A stretch of 64,000 bases of DNA from Paenibacillus sp. FSL K6-0276 (lineage in GTDB: Bacteria; Bacillota; Bacilli; Paenibacillales; Paenibacillaceae), in assembly GCF_037977235.1 (NCBI RefSeq), contig NZ_CP150276.1:3348001-3412000 (forward strand), written 5' to 3'. Of this stretch, positions 36,444 through 45,539 are shown piece by piece. The notes beneath the pieces were generated by a model. That model made no database searches, was not told the origin of the DNA, and was given only the letters and a program-made list of their open reading frames with translations. Made by a program: the position numbers and the translations under genes. Within the stretch, counting starts at the first letter, position 1; every line of letters begins with the position of its first letter.

Positions 36444-36761
36444 TTAAACCTGTATGCCGCCAGGCACCGATTTAGCTTCATACTTATATTCAATGTCATC
36501 CTCTGCTTCAGAATACACAATAGTTAAGCCGTAGCCTTCCATATACCATAAGTCCTGCTCCTCCATGTAGAACACAATACCGTCTTGTTCAACTTGTATT
36601 GCCGGACGTCCAGGTGCTTCTGTTGCGATACCCAGTGAGAAGCCAGGGTGAAGTCCACCTCCCGAGCTATAACGGGGAAATAAACGAATATAGTCTCCAT
36701 TGTTAAGATCCAGTTCTCTTTTAAACCAAGCTGCCGCTGCTTGACTAATTTCCATGTTCAT
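36444..36761 (-). CDS. HesB/YadR/YfhF-family (IscA-like) protein
   Basis: A 105-residue protein similar to B. subtilis YneR. LFPRYSSGGGLHPGFSLGIATEAPGRP is the family signature. The Cys residues used by true IscA scaffolds are absent, so iron-sulfur assembly is not supported. AAAGGAG lies nine bases before the ATG. It is convergent with the hypothetical gene at 35852. Confidence 0.78.
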   Translation of the reverse strand: MNMEISQAAAAWFKRELDLNNGDYIRLFPRYSSGGGLHPGFSLGIATEAPGRPAIQVEQDGIVFYMEEQDLWYMEGYGLTIVYSEAEDDIEYKYEAKSVPGGIQV

Positions 36762-36861
36762 CTCTCTCAGCTCCTTTGTATAGTCTAATCATACTGAAAA
36801 TGAATCGATATTCAAACACCTTTATACAATTAATAATTTCCCAAGCTCCTCAAAAATTAAT

Positions 36862-36891
36862 TTGACAACTTTGCAAAGCGAGTGATAAACT
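36862..36891 (+). promoter_or_regulatory. Promoter of the bmr leader transcript
   Basis: TTGACA (36862-36867), an 18-base spacer and TAAACT (36886-36891). Transcription would start near 36898, 64 bases before the leader ORF. Confidence 0.65.
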
Positions 36892-36961
36892 CTGAACATA
36901 ACTTACCGTCTACTAGTTATTACCAAAAGTTATTATTAAATCAATGAAAGGGGTGAGCGCG

Positions 36962-37054
36962 GTGTTTACGAAGTTACAGCCATATCATATTACTATTGTT
37001 GGAATTTCCAATCAACCGAATACCGAAGCAGCCCAAGTGGTGAAACCGTCCTGA
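36962..37054 (+). CDS. Leader peptide of the bmrCD operon (BmrB-like)
   Basis: A 30-codon frame, GTG start, beginning MFTKLQPYHITIVGISN and ending VVKPS. AAAGGGG lies about seven bases upstream. It precedes a terminator and two ABC exporter genes that match BmrC and BmrD. In B. subtilis, bmrB encodes a leader peptide whose stalled translation prevents termination. The leader position is seen; the mechanism is inferred. Confidence 0.6.
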   Translation: MFTKLQPYHITIVGISNQPNTEAAQVVKPS

Positions 37055-37107
37055 AGTTCCCTGCGAGTGTAATTGATCGTATAACTTTAGTTCTTGAAGG
37101 TCTCTCA

Positions 37108-37191
37108 CATGCCTGGTGCTGTAAAGCACCGTGCGCATGATAGCTGTAAATTACAGGCATATCGTCCGTTTTCGGATGATATGCCTTTTTT
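37108..37191 (+). promoter_or_regulatory. Transcription attenuator (hairpin plus terminator)
   Basis: First hairpin: CATGC (37108-37112) pairs with GCATG (37135-37139) around GGTGCT-GTAA-AGCACC. Second: GGCATATCGTCCG (37156-37168), TTTT loop, CGGATGATATGCC (37173-37185), then TTTTTT, a strong terminator. CAGGCAT (37154-37160) can instead pair with ATGCCTG (37109-37115), which would destroy the terminator stem. This looks like a terminator/antiterminator switch. Confidence 0.7.
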
Positions 37192-37365
37192 GTTTAAATA
37201 TAAGAATTTATATATTCCACGATATAAATTTTCCTTATATTTCTACGAGAAACGGTTGTCATCTTTGAAGGACGACAACGTCGTTTTTTCTTGGCTGTTG
37301 AGATAACCACTTGCACTTTTACCAACGACACAGCTATTATTACAACCCGAAAGGAAGGGATTTAC

Positions 37366-39114
37366 TTGTTCTCCGTTCTCCGCAATCTCGGCTGGTTCTT
37401 TCGTCGAGAAAAAAGGCGTTACCTGATTGGCCTTATCTTACTTATTGGTGTAGGTGTTCTTGAATTATTCCCCCCTCGTCTGCTAGGCAATGCCATTGAC
37501 GACATAGTACGCGGTTCAATTACTACAGCATCTCTAGCCAAGTATATCGGTATGATCTTCATTTTACTGTTAGTTATTTATTGGATTACCTACATATGGA
37601 TGCACAAATTATTCGGAGGTTCCAACCTCGTAGAGCGCCTGCTGCGCTCGCGATTTATGAATCATCTGATGACCATGACTCCATCGTTTTTCGAACGTAA
37701 TAGAACCGGCGACCTGATGGCTCGGGCAACCAATGATATCAGAGCTGTCTCAGCTACCGTTGGTTTCGGGATGCTCACACTGGTGGATTCTACAATCTAC
37801 CTCACAGTCGTACTGTTCGCAATGGGTTTTCTCGTCAGCTGGAAGCTGACTCTTGCAGCAGTCTTACCATTACCACTAATTGCAATAGCTATGATTTTTT
37901 ATGGTAAAGCGATCCATGATCGTTACAGCTTAGCACAAGATGCGTTCGGAGATATGAATGATCAGGTGCTCGAATCTGTCTCAGGTGTGCGAGTTATCCG
38001 TGCTTATGTCCAAGAGAGGCTCGATGAGAAGCGATTCTCGGATATTACAGAAGATGTATACAACAAGAACATGGCCGTCGCCCGTGTCGATGCCTTCTTC
38101 GAACCGACGATTCGGTTCTGCGTAGGACTCAGCTACATTATCGGTCTTACCTATGGGATTTATCTTGTGTTCCGTAATCAGATCACGCTAGGTGATCTTG
38201 TCTCCTTCAATATGTACCTCGGAATGATCGTTTGGCCGATGTTCGCCATTGGAGAGCTAATTAACATCATGCAACGTGGTGGTGCCTCTCTCGAACGTAT
38301 TGATGAGACGCTAAATTCCAAAGCTGATGTTCAGAGTGCTACCAACCCGGTTCATGTTGCTAATCCTACCCGAATTGAACTTAACGATGTGACCTTCCGT
38401 TATCCCTCATCGACGATTGACAATCTAACTAATGTCAGTCTGACCTTGAACCAAGGGCAAACACTAGGTGTAGTCGGTCGTACGGGAAGCGGTAAATCAA
38501 CGTTGCTCAAACAGCTGCTTCGTGAATATCCGACAGGCAATGGTGAAATTCTCATCTCTGGTGTTCCTATTCAACAGATTTCATTGGATCAACTACACAG
38601 CTGGATGGGTTATGTTCCTCAAGAACAGATCCTTTTCTCCAAATCAGTACGTCAGAATATTCAATTTGGTTTAGACAACGCGGATGACGATACGATCATG
38701 AAAGCCATCACAGCTGCCGCCTTCCAAAATGACTTAGGAACTTTATCCGATGGTTTAGATACGTTGGTTGGTGAACGTGGTGTGTCCTTATCCGGTGGTC
38801 AAAAACAACGTGTATCCTTATCCAGAGCATTTATCGCAAATCCAGATGTACTGATTCTGGACGATGCCTTATCCGCTGTTGACGCTCGTACTGAAGCTCA
38901 GATCATTGAGAATATTCGCCAAGAGCGTGCGGGAAAGACTACATTGATCTCTACGCACCGCCTCTCTGCTGTTCAACATGCCGACATGATCATCGTACTT
39001 GATAACGGACATATCGTTGAACGTGGTACGCATCAAGAGCTACTGGATTTGAATGGGTGGTACCGTGAGCAGTATGACCGGCAGCAAGTAGAGAATAATT
39101 TATCGAATGATTAA
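37366..39114 (+). CDS. bmrC: Multidrug ABC exporter subunit BmrC
   Basis: A 582-residue half-transporter with a close match to B. subtilis BmrC (YheI): MFSVLRNLGWFF, LFPPRLLGNAIDD and WMHKLFGGSNL. The ATPase has GRTGSGKSTLL, LSGGQKQRVSLSRAF and LILDDALSAVD, where Asp replaces the usual catalytic Glu (D-D instead of D-E), as in heterodimeric exporters with one degenerate site. Start TTG 37366 has AAGGAAGGG seven bases upstream. It forms a heterodimer with BmrD. Confidence 0.92.
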   Translation: MFSVLRNLGWFFRREKRRYLIGLILLIGVGVLELFPPRLLGNAIDDIVRGSITTASLAKYIGMIFILLLVIYWITYIWMHKLFGGSNLVERLLRSRFMNHLMTMTPSFFERNRTGDLMARATNDIRAVSATVGFGMLTLVDSTIYLTVVLFAMGFLVSWKLTLAAVLPLPLIAIAMIFYGKAIHDRYSLAQDAFGDMNDQVLESVSGVRVIRAYVQERLDEKRFSDITEDVYNKNMAVARVDAFFEPTIRFCVGLSYIIGLTYGIYLVFRNQITLGDLVSFNMYLGMIVWPMFAIGELINIMQRGGASLERIDETLNSKADVQSATNPVHVANPTRIELNDVTFRYPSSTIDNLTNVSLTLNQGQTLGVVGRTGSGKSTLLKQLLREYPTGNGEILISGVPIQQISLDQLHSWMGYVPQEQILFSKSVRQNIQFGLDNADDDTIMKAITAAAFQNDLGTLSDGLDTLVGERGVSLSGGQKQRVSLSRAFIANPDVLILDDALSAVDARTEAQIIENIRQERAGKTTLISTHRLSAVQHADMIIVLDNGHIVERGTHQELLDLNGWYREQYDRQQVENNLSND

Positions 39115-39160
39115 AGACATACTAGCTATGACTATGCAAAATTTTTAGGAGGTGTCACCG

Positions 39161-41248
39161 TTGACAAAGAGCACAGGCAAACGCCTGCTTGAATACGCAT
39201 TGACCGCAAAAAAAACTTTTATCGCAGCCCTTCTACTCCTCTCCATCGGGGTAGCGGCTGAGCTGGCAGGTCCATTTATCGCCAAAAGCATGATTGACAA
39301 TCATATGCTGGCCATCGAAAAGCCTTATTTTAGCACTACGTCTCCAGATGAGGCGGTTCAGTATAACAATACTTATTACAAACGCGGAGACCGTTTTGAA
39401 CCAGGGGAACCTAAAGGTCAAGAAATTCGCATTCTTCAAGAGGGAAGAAGTTTCTACTTTATTAACGAACCCGTAACACAGCCTGATGGTGAGCGAAAAT
39501 TCAGCAATGGGGAAATGCATATCACGCGCGGGCATGACGAAGCTATCTATCCTGCGGTTAAGCTTTCAGGTGATGAGCTTTTCGCTTTTTACAAACCTGA
39601 ACTACCTGGCATTTATCAGTTAGTCGGTTTGTACGCTATATTCCTAGTGATCTCGATCTTTGCTGAATTCGGTAAAACCTATTGGCTACAATCTTCGGCA
39701 AATCAGGTTATTCGAAAACTGCGGACCGATGTGTATGCGCATATCCAGCGCCTTCCGGTTTACTTTTTTGACAACTTGCCAGCAGGTAAGGTAGTGTCCC
39801 GCGTAACCAATGATACCGAGGCGATTAAGGATCTATTTATTGCCGTTCTCTCCAATTTCAGTACCGGTATTATTAATATTACTGGCGTTTACATCGCCTT
39901 GTTCTTGCTCGACGTTCGACTTGGTCTGATCAGCTTGTTCATCATCCCGATTCTTATTCTATGGATCGTGCTCTATCGCAAAATTGCTACAAAATACAAT
40001 ACAATCATCCGCTCACGTCTGAGTGAGATCAACGCAATCATTAATGAATCAATTCAAGGAATGTCCATTGTTCGTATATTCCGCCGTCAGAAGCAGCTTG
40101 GTGAAGAATTTGAGCATCTGAACGATGACTACTTGAAATATCAGAATAAAATGCTGAATCTGAATGCCTTCACCTCCCACAACCTGGTGAACTCTCTGCG
40201 CAGTCTCTCTTTTGTGATGGTGCTTTGGTATTTCGGACATGGCAGTATTACGGGTTCTACATTTGTATCTTTAGGTGTTCTGTACGCCTTCGTCGATGTA
40301 CTTGGACGTTTGTTCCAACCGATTACTGGTATGGTGAATCAGCTCGCAAACCTCGACACTTCTATGGTGTCTGCGGGTCGTGTATTTACACTTATGGATG
40401 AGCCCGGAGAGAATGTTACCGACGGTTCCATGCCGCGCTATAAAGGAAAAGTGGAATTTAAAAACGTATCCTTTGCTTATAAAAAAGACTTCGTCCTTCG
40501 CGATATTTCCTTTGAAGCACGCCCTGGTGAAACTGTTGCTCTTGTGGGTCACACGGGATCTGGTAAAAGCTCGATTATCAACTTGTTATTCCGGTTCTAT
40601 GATCCACAAAAAGGGGAAATCACGATTGATGGCCAGAAGGTTACAGATATTCCGAAGCAATGGCTACGCAATCACATGGGGATTGTTCTTCAAGACCCTT
40701 ACCTCTTCACTGGCACTATTGCTTCCAATGTCAGCCTAGGGGATGAACGAATCTCACGCGAACGGGTTGAACGGGCTTTACGGGAAGTCGGAGCAGATAA
40801 ATTGCTAGCCCACCTTCCTCAAGGTTTTAATGAACCTGTTATTGAAAAAGGGAGCACCCTATCAGCAGGTCAGCGGCAATTGATTTCTTTTGCCAGAGCG
40901 CTCTCCTTCGACCCAGCTATTCTGATTCTTGATGAAGCTACCTCCAATATCGATACGGAGACAGAAAGCGTCATTCAAGATGCGCTAGAAGTCCTTAAAA
41001 AAGGACGCACCACATTCATCATCGCGCACCGTCTATCCACGATTCGCAGTGCAGATCAGATTCTTGTTCTGCATCACGGCGAGATCGTAGAACGCGGTAG
41101 CCACGATGAGCTAATGGCACTCGGCGGTAGATACTTCCGGATGTATCAGCTACAAGTAGGCGCTGGTTCTAACAGTATAGACAATAATAATGGTGCACCC
41201 TCCCAACCTTCGTTAGGTAGCTTGCAACCATCGTTTGAGAAAATGTAA
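39161..41248 (+). CDS. bmrD: Multidrug ABC exporter subunit BmrD
   Basis: A 695-residue half-transporter. Residues 1-40 include the first membrane segment; an extracytoplasmic insertion of about 110 residues (AIEKPYF to ELFAFYKPELPG) precedes the second, as in BmrD. The ATPase has GHTGSGKSS, an unusual signature LSAGQRQL, and an intact catalytic Glu in LILDEATSNID. Paired with BmrC it exports several drugs. TTG 39161 is eight bases after AGGAGG. It starts 46 bases after bmrC. Confidence 0.92.
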   Translation: MTKSTGKRLLEYALTAKKTFIAALLLLSIGVAAELAGPFIAKSMIDNHMLAIEKPYFSTTSPDEAVQYNNTYYKRGDRFEPGEPKGQEIRILQEGRSFYFINEPVTQPDGERKFSNGEMHITRGHDEAIYPAVKLSGDELFAFYKPELPGIYQLVGLYAIFLVISIFAEFGKTYWLQSSANQVIRKLRTDVYAHIQRLPVYFFDNLPAGKVVSRVTNDTEAIKDLFIAVLSNFSTGIINITGVYIALFLLDVRLGLISLFIIPILILWIVLYRKIATKYNTIIRSRLSEINAIINESIQGMSIVRIFRRQKQLGEEFEHLNDDYLKYQNKMLNLNAFTSHNLVNSLRSLSFVMVLWYFGHGSITGSTFVSLGVLYAFVDVLGRLFQPITGMVNQLANLDTSMVSAGRVFTLMDEPGENVTDGSMPRYKGKVEFKNVSFAYKKDFVLRDISFEARPGETVALVGHTGSGKSSIINLLFRFYDPQKGEITIDGQKVTDIPKQWLRNHMGIVLQDPYLFTGTIASNVSLGDERISRERVERALREVGADKLLAHLPQGFNEPVIEKGSTLSAGQRQLISFARALSFDPAILILDEATSNIDTETESVIQDALEVLKKGRTTFIIAHRLSTIRSADQILVLHHGEIVERGSHDELMALGGRYFRMYQLQVGAGSNSIDNNNGAPSQPSLGSLQPSFEKM

Positions 41249-41254
41249 TCGATG

Positions 41255-41287
41255 CCCTGAGTCATATCCAGTGATTCAGGGTTTTTC
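41255..41287 (+). terminator. Terminator of the bmrCD operon
   Basis: CCCTGAGTCA and TGATTCAGGG form an imperfect stem followed by TTTTT, just after the bmrD stop. Confidence 0.75.
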
Positions 41288-41355
41288 TATACTTGATATT
41301 AGAACGTTTGTTCTGTAAAATGAAAAATAATACATATAGGTGGAGGAGGCATTTG

Positions 41356-42609
41356 ATGCATACATACACTATAACTAAGAAGCAAGCTCGACTTTTTCTC
41401 CTGGCTCACCAAAAGTTAACTACGGGTGCTCTTCCTGCCGGTAAACTTAGCATTTATGATTATGTCCGTCACGTAGGCTGTATTCAATATGATCCACTTA
41501 ACATCGCAGGCCATAACCATGAGCTTGTCCTCCAAGCACGAGTTCCCGGGTTTACACCTGAACTAGCCCAAGAGCTACTGTATCAAGACAGACTTCTATT
41601 AGATGGCTGGGACAAGAACATGTCCATTTATTGTACCGAGGACTGGCCTTATTTTAAACGTAGAAGAGAGGCATCAGCCTCGTATCATCAAGTCAATGAG
41701 CCTGTAATGGTTACAGTAGAGCAGGTTCGGGAAGAGCTATTAAAGCGTGGTCCCCTCTCCTCTCTGGATCTAGATGGTAAGGACAAGGTAGATTGGGCTT
41801 GGGCTCCGGCTAGATTAACACGGGCCGCTTTGGAAAGTATGTACTTTTGGGGTGAAGTAGTCGTTCATCATCGTGTTCATACCCGTCGTTATTACGATTT
41901 CACTGAACGTCTGCTTCCTCATAATCTTTTAAACACTGAAGATCCTAACCCCACTGATGAACAATTTCATGATTGGTATGTGCTGCGTAGAATAGGCAGC
42001 ATCGGAATGCTATGGAATAAATCCGGAGACGGATGGCTTGGTATTTCCGGTCTGAAGAGCAAGGAGCGTAATGCAGCGATTCAAAGGCTGTTACTGACGG
42101 ACTGTCTCAGGGAAGTTCTAGTGGAGGGTATTAAGCTTCCTCTCTACATCCGTAGCATGGACGCTCTAACCTTAGAAGCTGTAATACAGCAGGAGTCTGA
42201 AGATGCTGAGAGTCATTCAAGTTATTCGTTTGCGGCTGCATTAGCTCCACTAGATAACTTGTTATGGGATCGAGAATTAATCCGACAATTATTTGGATTT
42301 CATTACCGCTGGGAAGTCTATAAACCTGCCTTGGAACGGGAGTATGGTTATTATGTACTGCCGTTATTATATAATGATCGTTTTATTGGGAGATTTGAAC
42401 CGGTGATGGATAAGAAGAGCCAAACATTGAACATTGTGAATTGGTGGTGGGAACCAGGTGAGCGCCTAACGCCAGAGATGCTTCCGGCATTAGGCGAAGC
42501 ACTATCTGCACTCTCACGCTGCGTTAGAGCTTCTAAGATTCAATTTAGACCGGAGGTTGTAGAGGATTGCGGGTTAGAAGGATTATTAGAACAAAGTCTC
42601 CTCTTCTAA
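41356..42609 (+). CDS. YcaQ/AlkX-type DNA glycosylase-like winged-helix protein
   Basis: A 417-residue HTH_42 family protein. CIQYDPLN contains Gln44-Tyr-Asp46, matching the catalytic QxD of YcaQ/AlkX rather than the QxQ of AlkZ. WGEVVVHHRVHTRRYYDFTERLLP and PLDNLLWDRELIRQLFGFHYRWEVY are family blocks. Family members unhook interstrand crosslinks. GGAGGAGG lies six bases before ATG 41356. The 3' end overlaps the convergent gene by 24 bases. Confidence 0.82.
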   Translation: MHTYTITKKQARLFLLAHQKLTTGALPAGKLSIYDYVRHVGCIQYDPLNIAGHNHELVLQARVPGFTPELAQELLYQDRLLLDGWDKNMSIYCTEDWPYFKRRREASASYHQVNEPVMVTVEQVREELLKRGPLSSLDLDGKDKVDWAWAPARLTRAALESMYFWGEVVVHHRVHTRRYYDFTERLLPHNLLNTEDPNPTDEQFHDWYVLRRIGSIGMLWNKSGDGWLGISGLKSKERNAAIQRLLLTDCLREVLVEGIKLPLYIRSMDALTLEAVIQQESEDAESHSSYSFAAALAPLDNLLWDRELIRQLFGFHYRWEVYKPALEREYGYYVLPLLYNDRFIGRFEPVMDKKSQTLNIVNWWWEPGERLTPEMLPALGEALSALSRCVRASKIQFRPEVVEDCGLEGLLEQSLLF

Positions 42610-43050
42610 CCCCAGCTTCGTGAACATTTCTGTGCAATAGCCCTGTAATTTGATTTCTAGCCTTCTAGCTTTATTTTTGAATCGTTTTAACTCCACGATC
42701 ATTTTTGCCCTTCCAGCAGGGGTGAACGTTTCTTGTATCCGTTCTTTGAAATAATCGTGAACGATATGATTACGTTGTTTCCACACTTCTTCTAGCTGAG
42801 CGGTTTCTTGCTCCGAGAAAGGAAAGTGATGCTGGATTTCTTTGATGAGTTGACCGAGTGAATTGCTGAGTTTTCGCTGATACAGATCAGTCAGATCTGC
42901 TTCCGTGGGCGCTTTCCCTTGTGATAATTTGGTGAGCAATAACAAATTGGTCAACTGCTGTTCTAAGGCTTGACCATAATAGACTGCTAGTCCAAAATAC
43001 GCAAATAACTCCTTCGATTGTTCACTCTCTGGTACTTGTGTATGCTTCAT
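42586..43050 (-). CDS. Hypothetical HEPN-like protein
   Basis: A 154-residue helical protein. EVWKQRNHIVHDYF contains Arg-Asn-x3-His, the RX4-6H motif of HEPN domains. The N-terminal helix (ELFAYFGLAVYYGQALEQQLTNLLLL) fits a first HEPN helix. There is no partner nucleotidyltransferase next to it, so a toxin role is not supported. GAGGGG is a few bases before ATG 43050. The family is uncertain. Confidence 0.55.
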   Translation of the reverse strand: MKHTQVPESEQSKELFAYFGLAVYYGQALEQQLTNLLLLTKLSQGKAPTEADLTDLYQRKLSNSLGQLIKEIQHHFPFSEQETAQLEEVWKQRNHIVHDYFKERIQETFTPAGRAKMIVELKRFKNKARRLEIKLQGYCTEMFTKLGLEEETLF

Positions 43051-43213
43051 CTTTCCCCTCACTTCTGTATGCCCTGCCAGGGGCCTATAATAAACTGGTA
43101 TCATCCAGGTGATTCGAAGAAGTATGTGTTCCCTTTCACATCTACTGTTAATTCTCCAGTTCCTTGCAAATTTCCTCTTCTAGAATCGAAATTATATCTG
43201 TGATAAAAAGAAA

Positions 43214-43251
43214 ACCCGACCATTGCTGTACATATACAGCAATGGTCGGGT
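43214..43251 (-). terminator. Strong terminator after the Cys-rich gene
   Basis: ACCCGACCATTGCTGTA (43214-43230) and its exact complement (43235-43251) form a 17-bp stem with a four-base loop; the minus strand then reads TTTTCTTTTT. It ends the copper-protein transcript. Confidence 0.85.
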
Positions 43252-43288
43252 CATTAACTTGTTATATAGTGAGTTAGGATATACAACC

Positions 43289-43636
43289 TTATGCGTATAC
43301 CTTAACAGCATCGCTAATCAAACGGCACGCCTCAGCACATCTGCGGCAGGCATCGATACATTCCTGACAATGAGTATGTATATGCTTGCTGCTTTCATTT
43401 GCACAGGCTTCACAAATTTCTGCACACAGACGGAGAATTCCGGATACAAACGGACTTTGGCGGGTCATCGCTTGTATGGCGTAAGAGCAAATATCCGCAC
43501 ATTCACGATCCAGTCGCATGCTTTCACGCAGAGAAGCAAGATCATATTCTTTTAGGCTTGAGACATAGCTATAATTACAGGCATTCATACTTTCTAGACA
43601 AGCGTCAATGCACTCCTGATATTGAATTCGGGTCAT
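43289..43636 (-). CDS. Cys-rich four-helix copper-binding protein (Csp family, DUF326)
   Basis: A 115-residue protein with 13 cysteines at 9, 13, 20, 46, 50, 71, 75, 78, 90, 93, 97, 100 and 104, spaced along helices as in copper storage proteins. ECIDAC occurs at both ends, a sign of an internal repeat. Such proteins hold many Cu(I) ions in a four-helix bundle; there is no export signal, so it is cytosolic (Csp3-like). The nearby CobW gene may share a metal theme. Confidence 0.85.
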   Translation of the reverse strand: MTRIQYQECIDACLESMNACNYSYVSSLKEYDLASLRESMRLDRECADICSYAIQAMTRQSPFVSGILRLCAEICEACANESSKHIHTHCQECIDACRRCAEACRLISDAVKVYA

Positions 43637-43730
43637 AGCCTTAAACCTCCTGTATTTTTATAGGGTATGCGATACTATTAACCTACAAGATTAGGAATGA
43701 ACCATTACAACTTCTGACAAGGAGAACTAA

Positions 43731-44756
43731 TTACAGACTTCTTTTAACTGTGCCAGGACGAACGAAAGTGCGTCGCTCCATCTCCAAGAGCCTAGTGCGT
43801 AGTTCACTAGATGAGAAATGTTCACCGATAAATACGGCTACGTCAGGCACTTCGCCCTGTGGTGTAATTTTCATAAAATCAGCTTCACGATAGGCATATT
43901 GGAAAAGAAACCGGCTGGAGGTGTCATTAAAGGTCACGATCCCTTTAGCTCTATATACATCTCGCGGCAGTTCCTTAACGAACTGTTCGAATTCCTCACT
44001 GTTTACCGGACGTTTGAAATAATGTGTGTACGCCATAACGTGATCGTGGGTAGCATGTGTGCCACCTGTAGTATGTTCATCTTCATCATGTACGGAACTT
44101 TCATTGACGTCTCCAACCTCTTCCAGTTGTGCATCCGTAAGCACTCCACCTGCATTACGCAGAAGCTCCTCTGTTTCCACCTCACAAAGCACAGTTGGCA
44201 GGATAGGAGCATATGAGTTCCATTTCCGCAGTACAGCGGTAACCTCTTCTACCTCTTCAACTGTCACACGATCGACTTTATTCAATATTAAGACAGAAGC
44301 GCAGCGAATCTGCTCCTGCATCAAGCGATAAGTTGCCCCCTGCTGTGCGCGATACAGTTCAAGAAGATGCGCGGCGTCAACGACGGTGATCAAGCTTTTC
44401 AGTTCAACTTTTTGATATAACGAAATCTCGGTTACTCCATCCACAATTTCCAGCGGATTCGCAGCGCCTGTTGCCTCAATCACTACGACATCCGGAGACT
44501 CCTTCTTGATCAGTGTTGCTAGCTCTGTACTGAGATCACTTCGGATAGAACAGCATATGCATCCACCAAGTAGTTCTGCCATAGGGACAGTTTGCTCAAC
44601 TAGCAATCCATCCAAGTTCACTTCACCCAGCTCATTCATCACTACTGCGGGGCGTAAACCCTGACTTTTCCAATGATCTAGTAGGCGCTGCAGCAATGTT
44701 GTTTTGCCGCTGCCCAGAAATCCTGACAATATATACACAGGTACGACCTGTTCCAT
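43731..44756 (-). CDS. CobW/COG0523-family GTP-binding metallochaperone
   Basis: A 341-residue GTPase. Walker A is GFLGSGKT (12-19), the metal motif is Cys66-Ile-Cys-Cys69 (CxCC), and NKVD is the G4 box. A His/Asp/Glu-rich loop (SSVHDEDEHTTGGTHATHDHV) precedes the C-terminal domain, typical of zinc insertases such as ZNG1. GGGGAG lies upstream of the ATG. The Csp gene follows 95 bases downstream. Metal identity is not decided by sequence. Confidence 0.9.
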   Translation of the reverse strand: MEQVVPVYILSGFLGSGKTTLLQRLLDHWKSQGLRPAVVMNELGEVNLDGLLVEQTVPMAELLGGCICCSIRSDLSTELATLIKKESPDVVVIEATGAANPLEIVDGVTEISLYQKVELKSLITVVDAAHLLELYRAQQGATYRLMQEQIRCASVLILNKVDRVTVEEVEEVTAVLRKWNSYAPILPTVLCEVETEELLRNAGGVLTDAQLEEVGDVNESSVHDEDEHTTGGTHATHDHVMAYTHYFKRPVNSEEFEQFVKELPRDVYRAKGIVTFNDTSSRFLFQYAYREADFMKITPQGEVPDVAVFIGEHFSSSELRTRLLEMERRTFVRPGTVKRSL

Positions 44757-44928
44757 GTTTCATCGCTCCCCAGCAAATTACAGTTATGTGTAGCGAGTGT
44801 ACTACATGCGCGCGAAGCACGCAAGCTGCACCCAAAATTCCAGCTGCATTCTGTGGGTATAAGTCAGCTTGTCTTTACTTCAGCTATACCCTATCATAAT
44901 AACATCTCTAATTTAGGAGTTGAGCCAT

Positions 44929-45441
44929 TTGTCATCTGTTGAAGAACATCGGAAAGAAGCGCCTCAAACCGTTTCCTGCTATATCATTACTGTCTCGGAC
45001 ACTAGGACTACTGAAACAGATACCGGAGGAGCTTTGATTAAATCTTTGCTCGAAGAAGCCGGGTATGAAGTGATAGGCAGCACCATTATTAAAGACAATT
45101 ATCAGGATATTCGTGAGCTACTGTATAAATGCGTCGATCATACCGGAATAGAAGCCGTTCTACTGACTGGTGGAACAGGGATTTCTCCACGAGATACGAC
45201 CTATGAAGCTGTTTCCTCTTTACTAGATAAAACATTACCCGGCTTCGGTGAGATTTTTCGGATGCTAAGCTTCGCAGAGGACATCGGTTCAGCCGCTATT
45301 CTTAGTCGAGCTATCGCCGGTACCATGGGAAAGACCGCAATCTTCTCTATGCCAGGCTCTACTGGAGCCGTTAAACTGGCTATGGAACGGTTAATTATGC
45401 CGGAACTTCGCCATGTTATGCGCGAAATTTACAAGCATTAA
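44929..45441 (+). CDS. moaB: Molybdenum cofactor protein MoaB/Mog
   Basis: A 170-residue MoCF domain protein. YIITVSDTRTTETDTGG, LLTGGTGISPRDTTYEAV and SMPGSTGAVKLAM are the pterin-binding motifs. It adenylates molybdopterin during cofactor synthesis. TTG 44929 is nine bases after AGGAG; TTG 44920 is adjacent to that site and unlikely. No other molybdenum gene is in the window. Confidence 0.92.
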   Translation: MSSVEEHRKEAPQTVSCYIITVSDTRTTETDTGGALIKSLLEEAGYEVIGSTIIKDNYQDIRELLYKCVDHTGIEAVLLTGGTGISPRDTTYEAVSSLLDKTLPGFGEIFRMLSFAEDIGSAAILSRAIAGTMGKTAIFSMPGSTGAVKLAMERLIMPELRHVMREIYKH

Positions 45442-45539
45442 ACAAGTACCCATTTTTATATACAATAGACAAACAACCAATCAGGCTTTTGTTCTGTGCG
45501 TATAATACGGTAAGTTCACACACAAAGGAGCTGAAGGAA

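Larger units (their letters stand above)
36762..37365 (+). other. 604-base leader region of the bmrCD operon
   Basis: Bases 36762-36861 and 36892-36950 show nothing further. A promoter, a 30-codon leader ORF, a hairpin and a terminator occupy 36862-37191. Bases 37192-37349 contain no feature before the bmrC ribosome site AAGGAAGGG (37350-37358). Confidence 0.6.
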
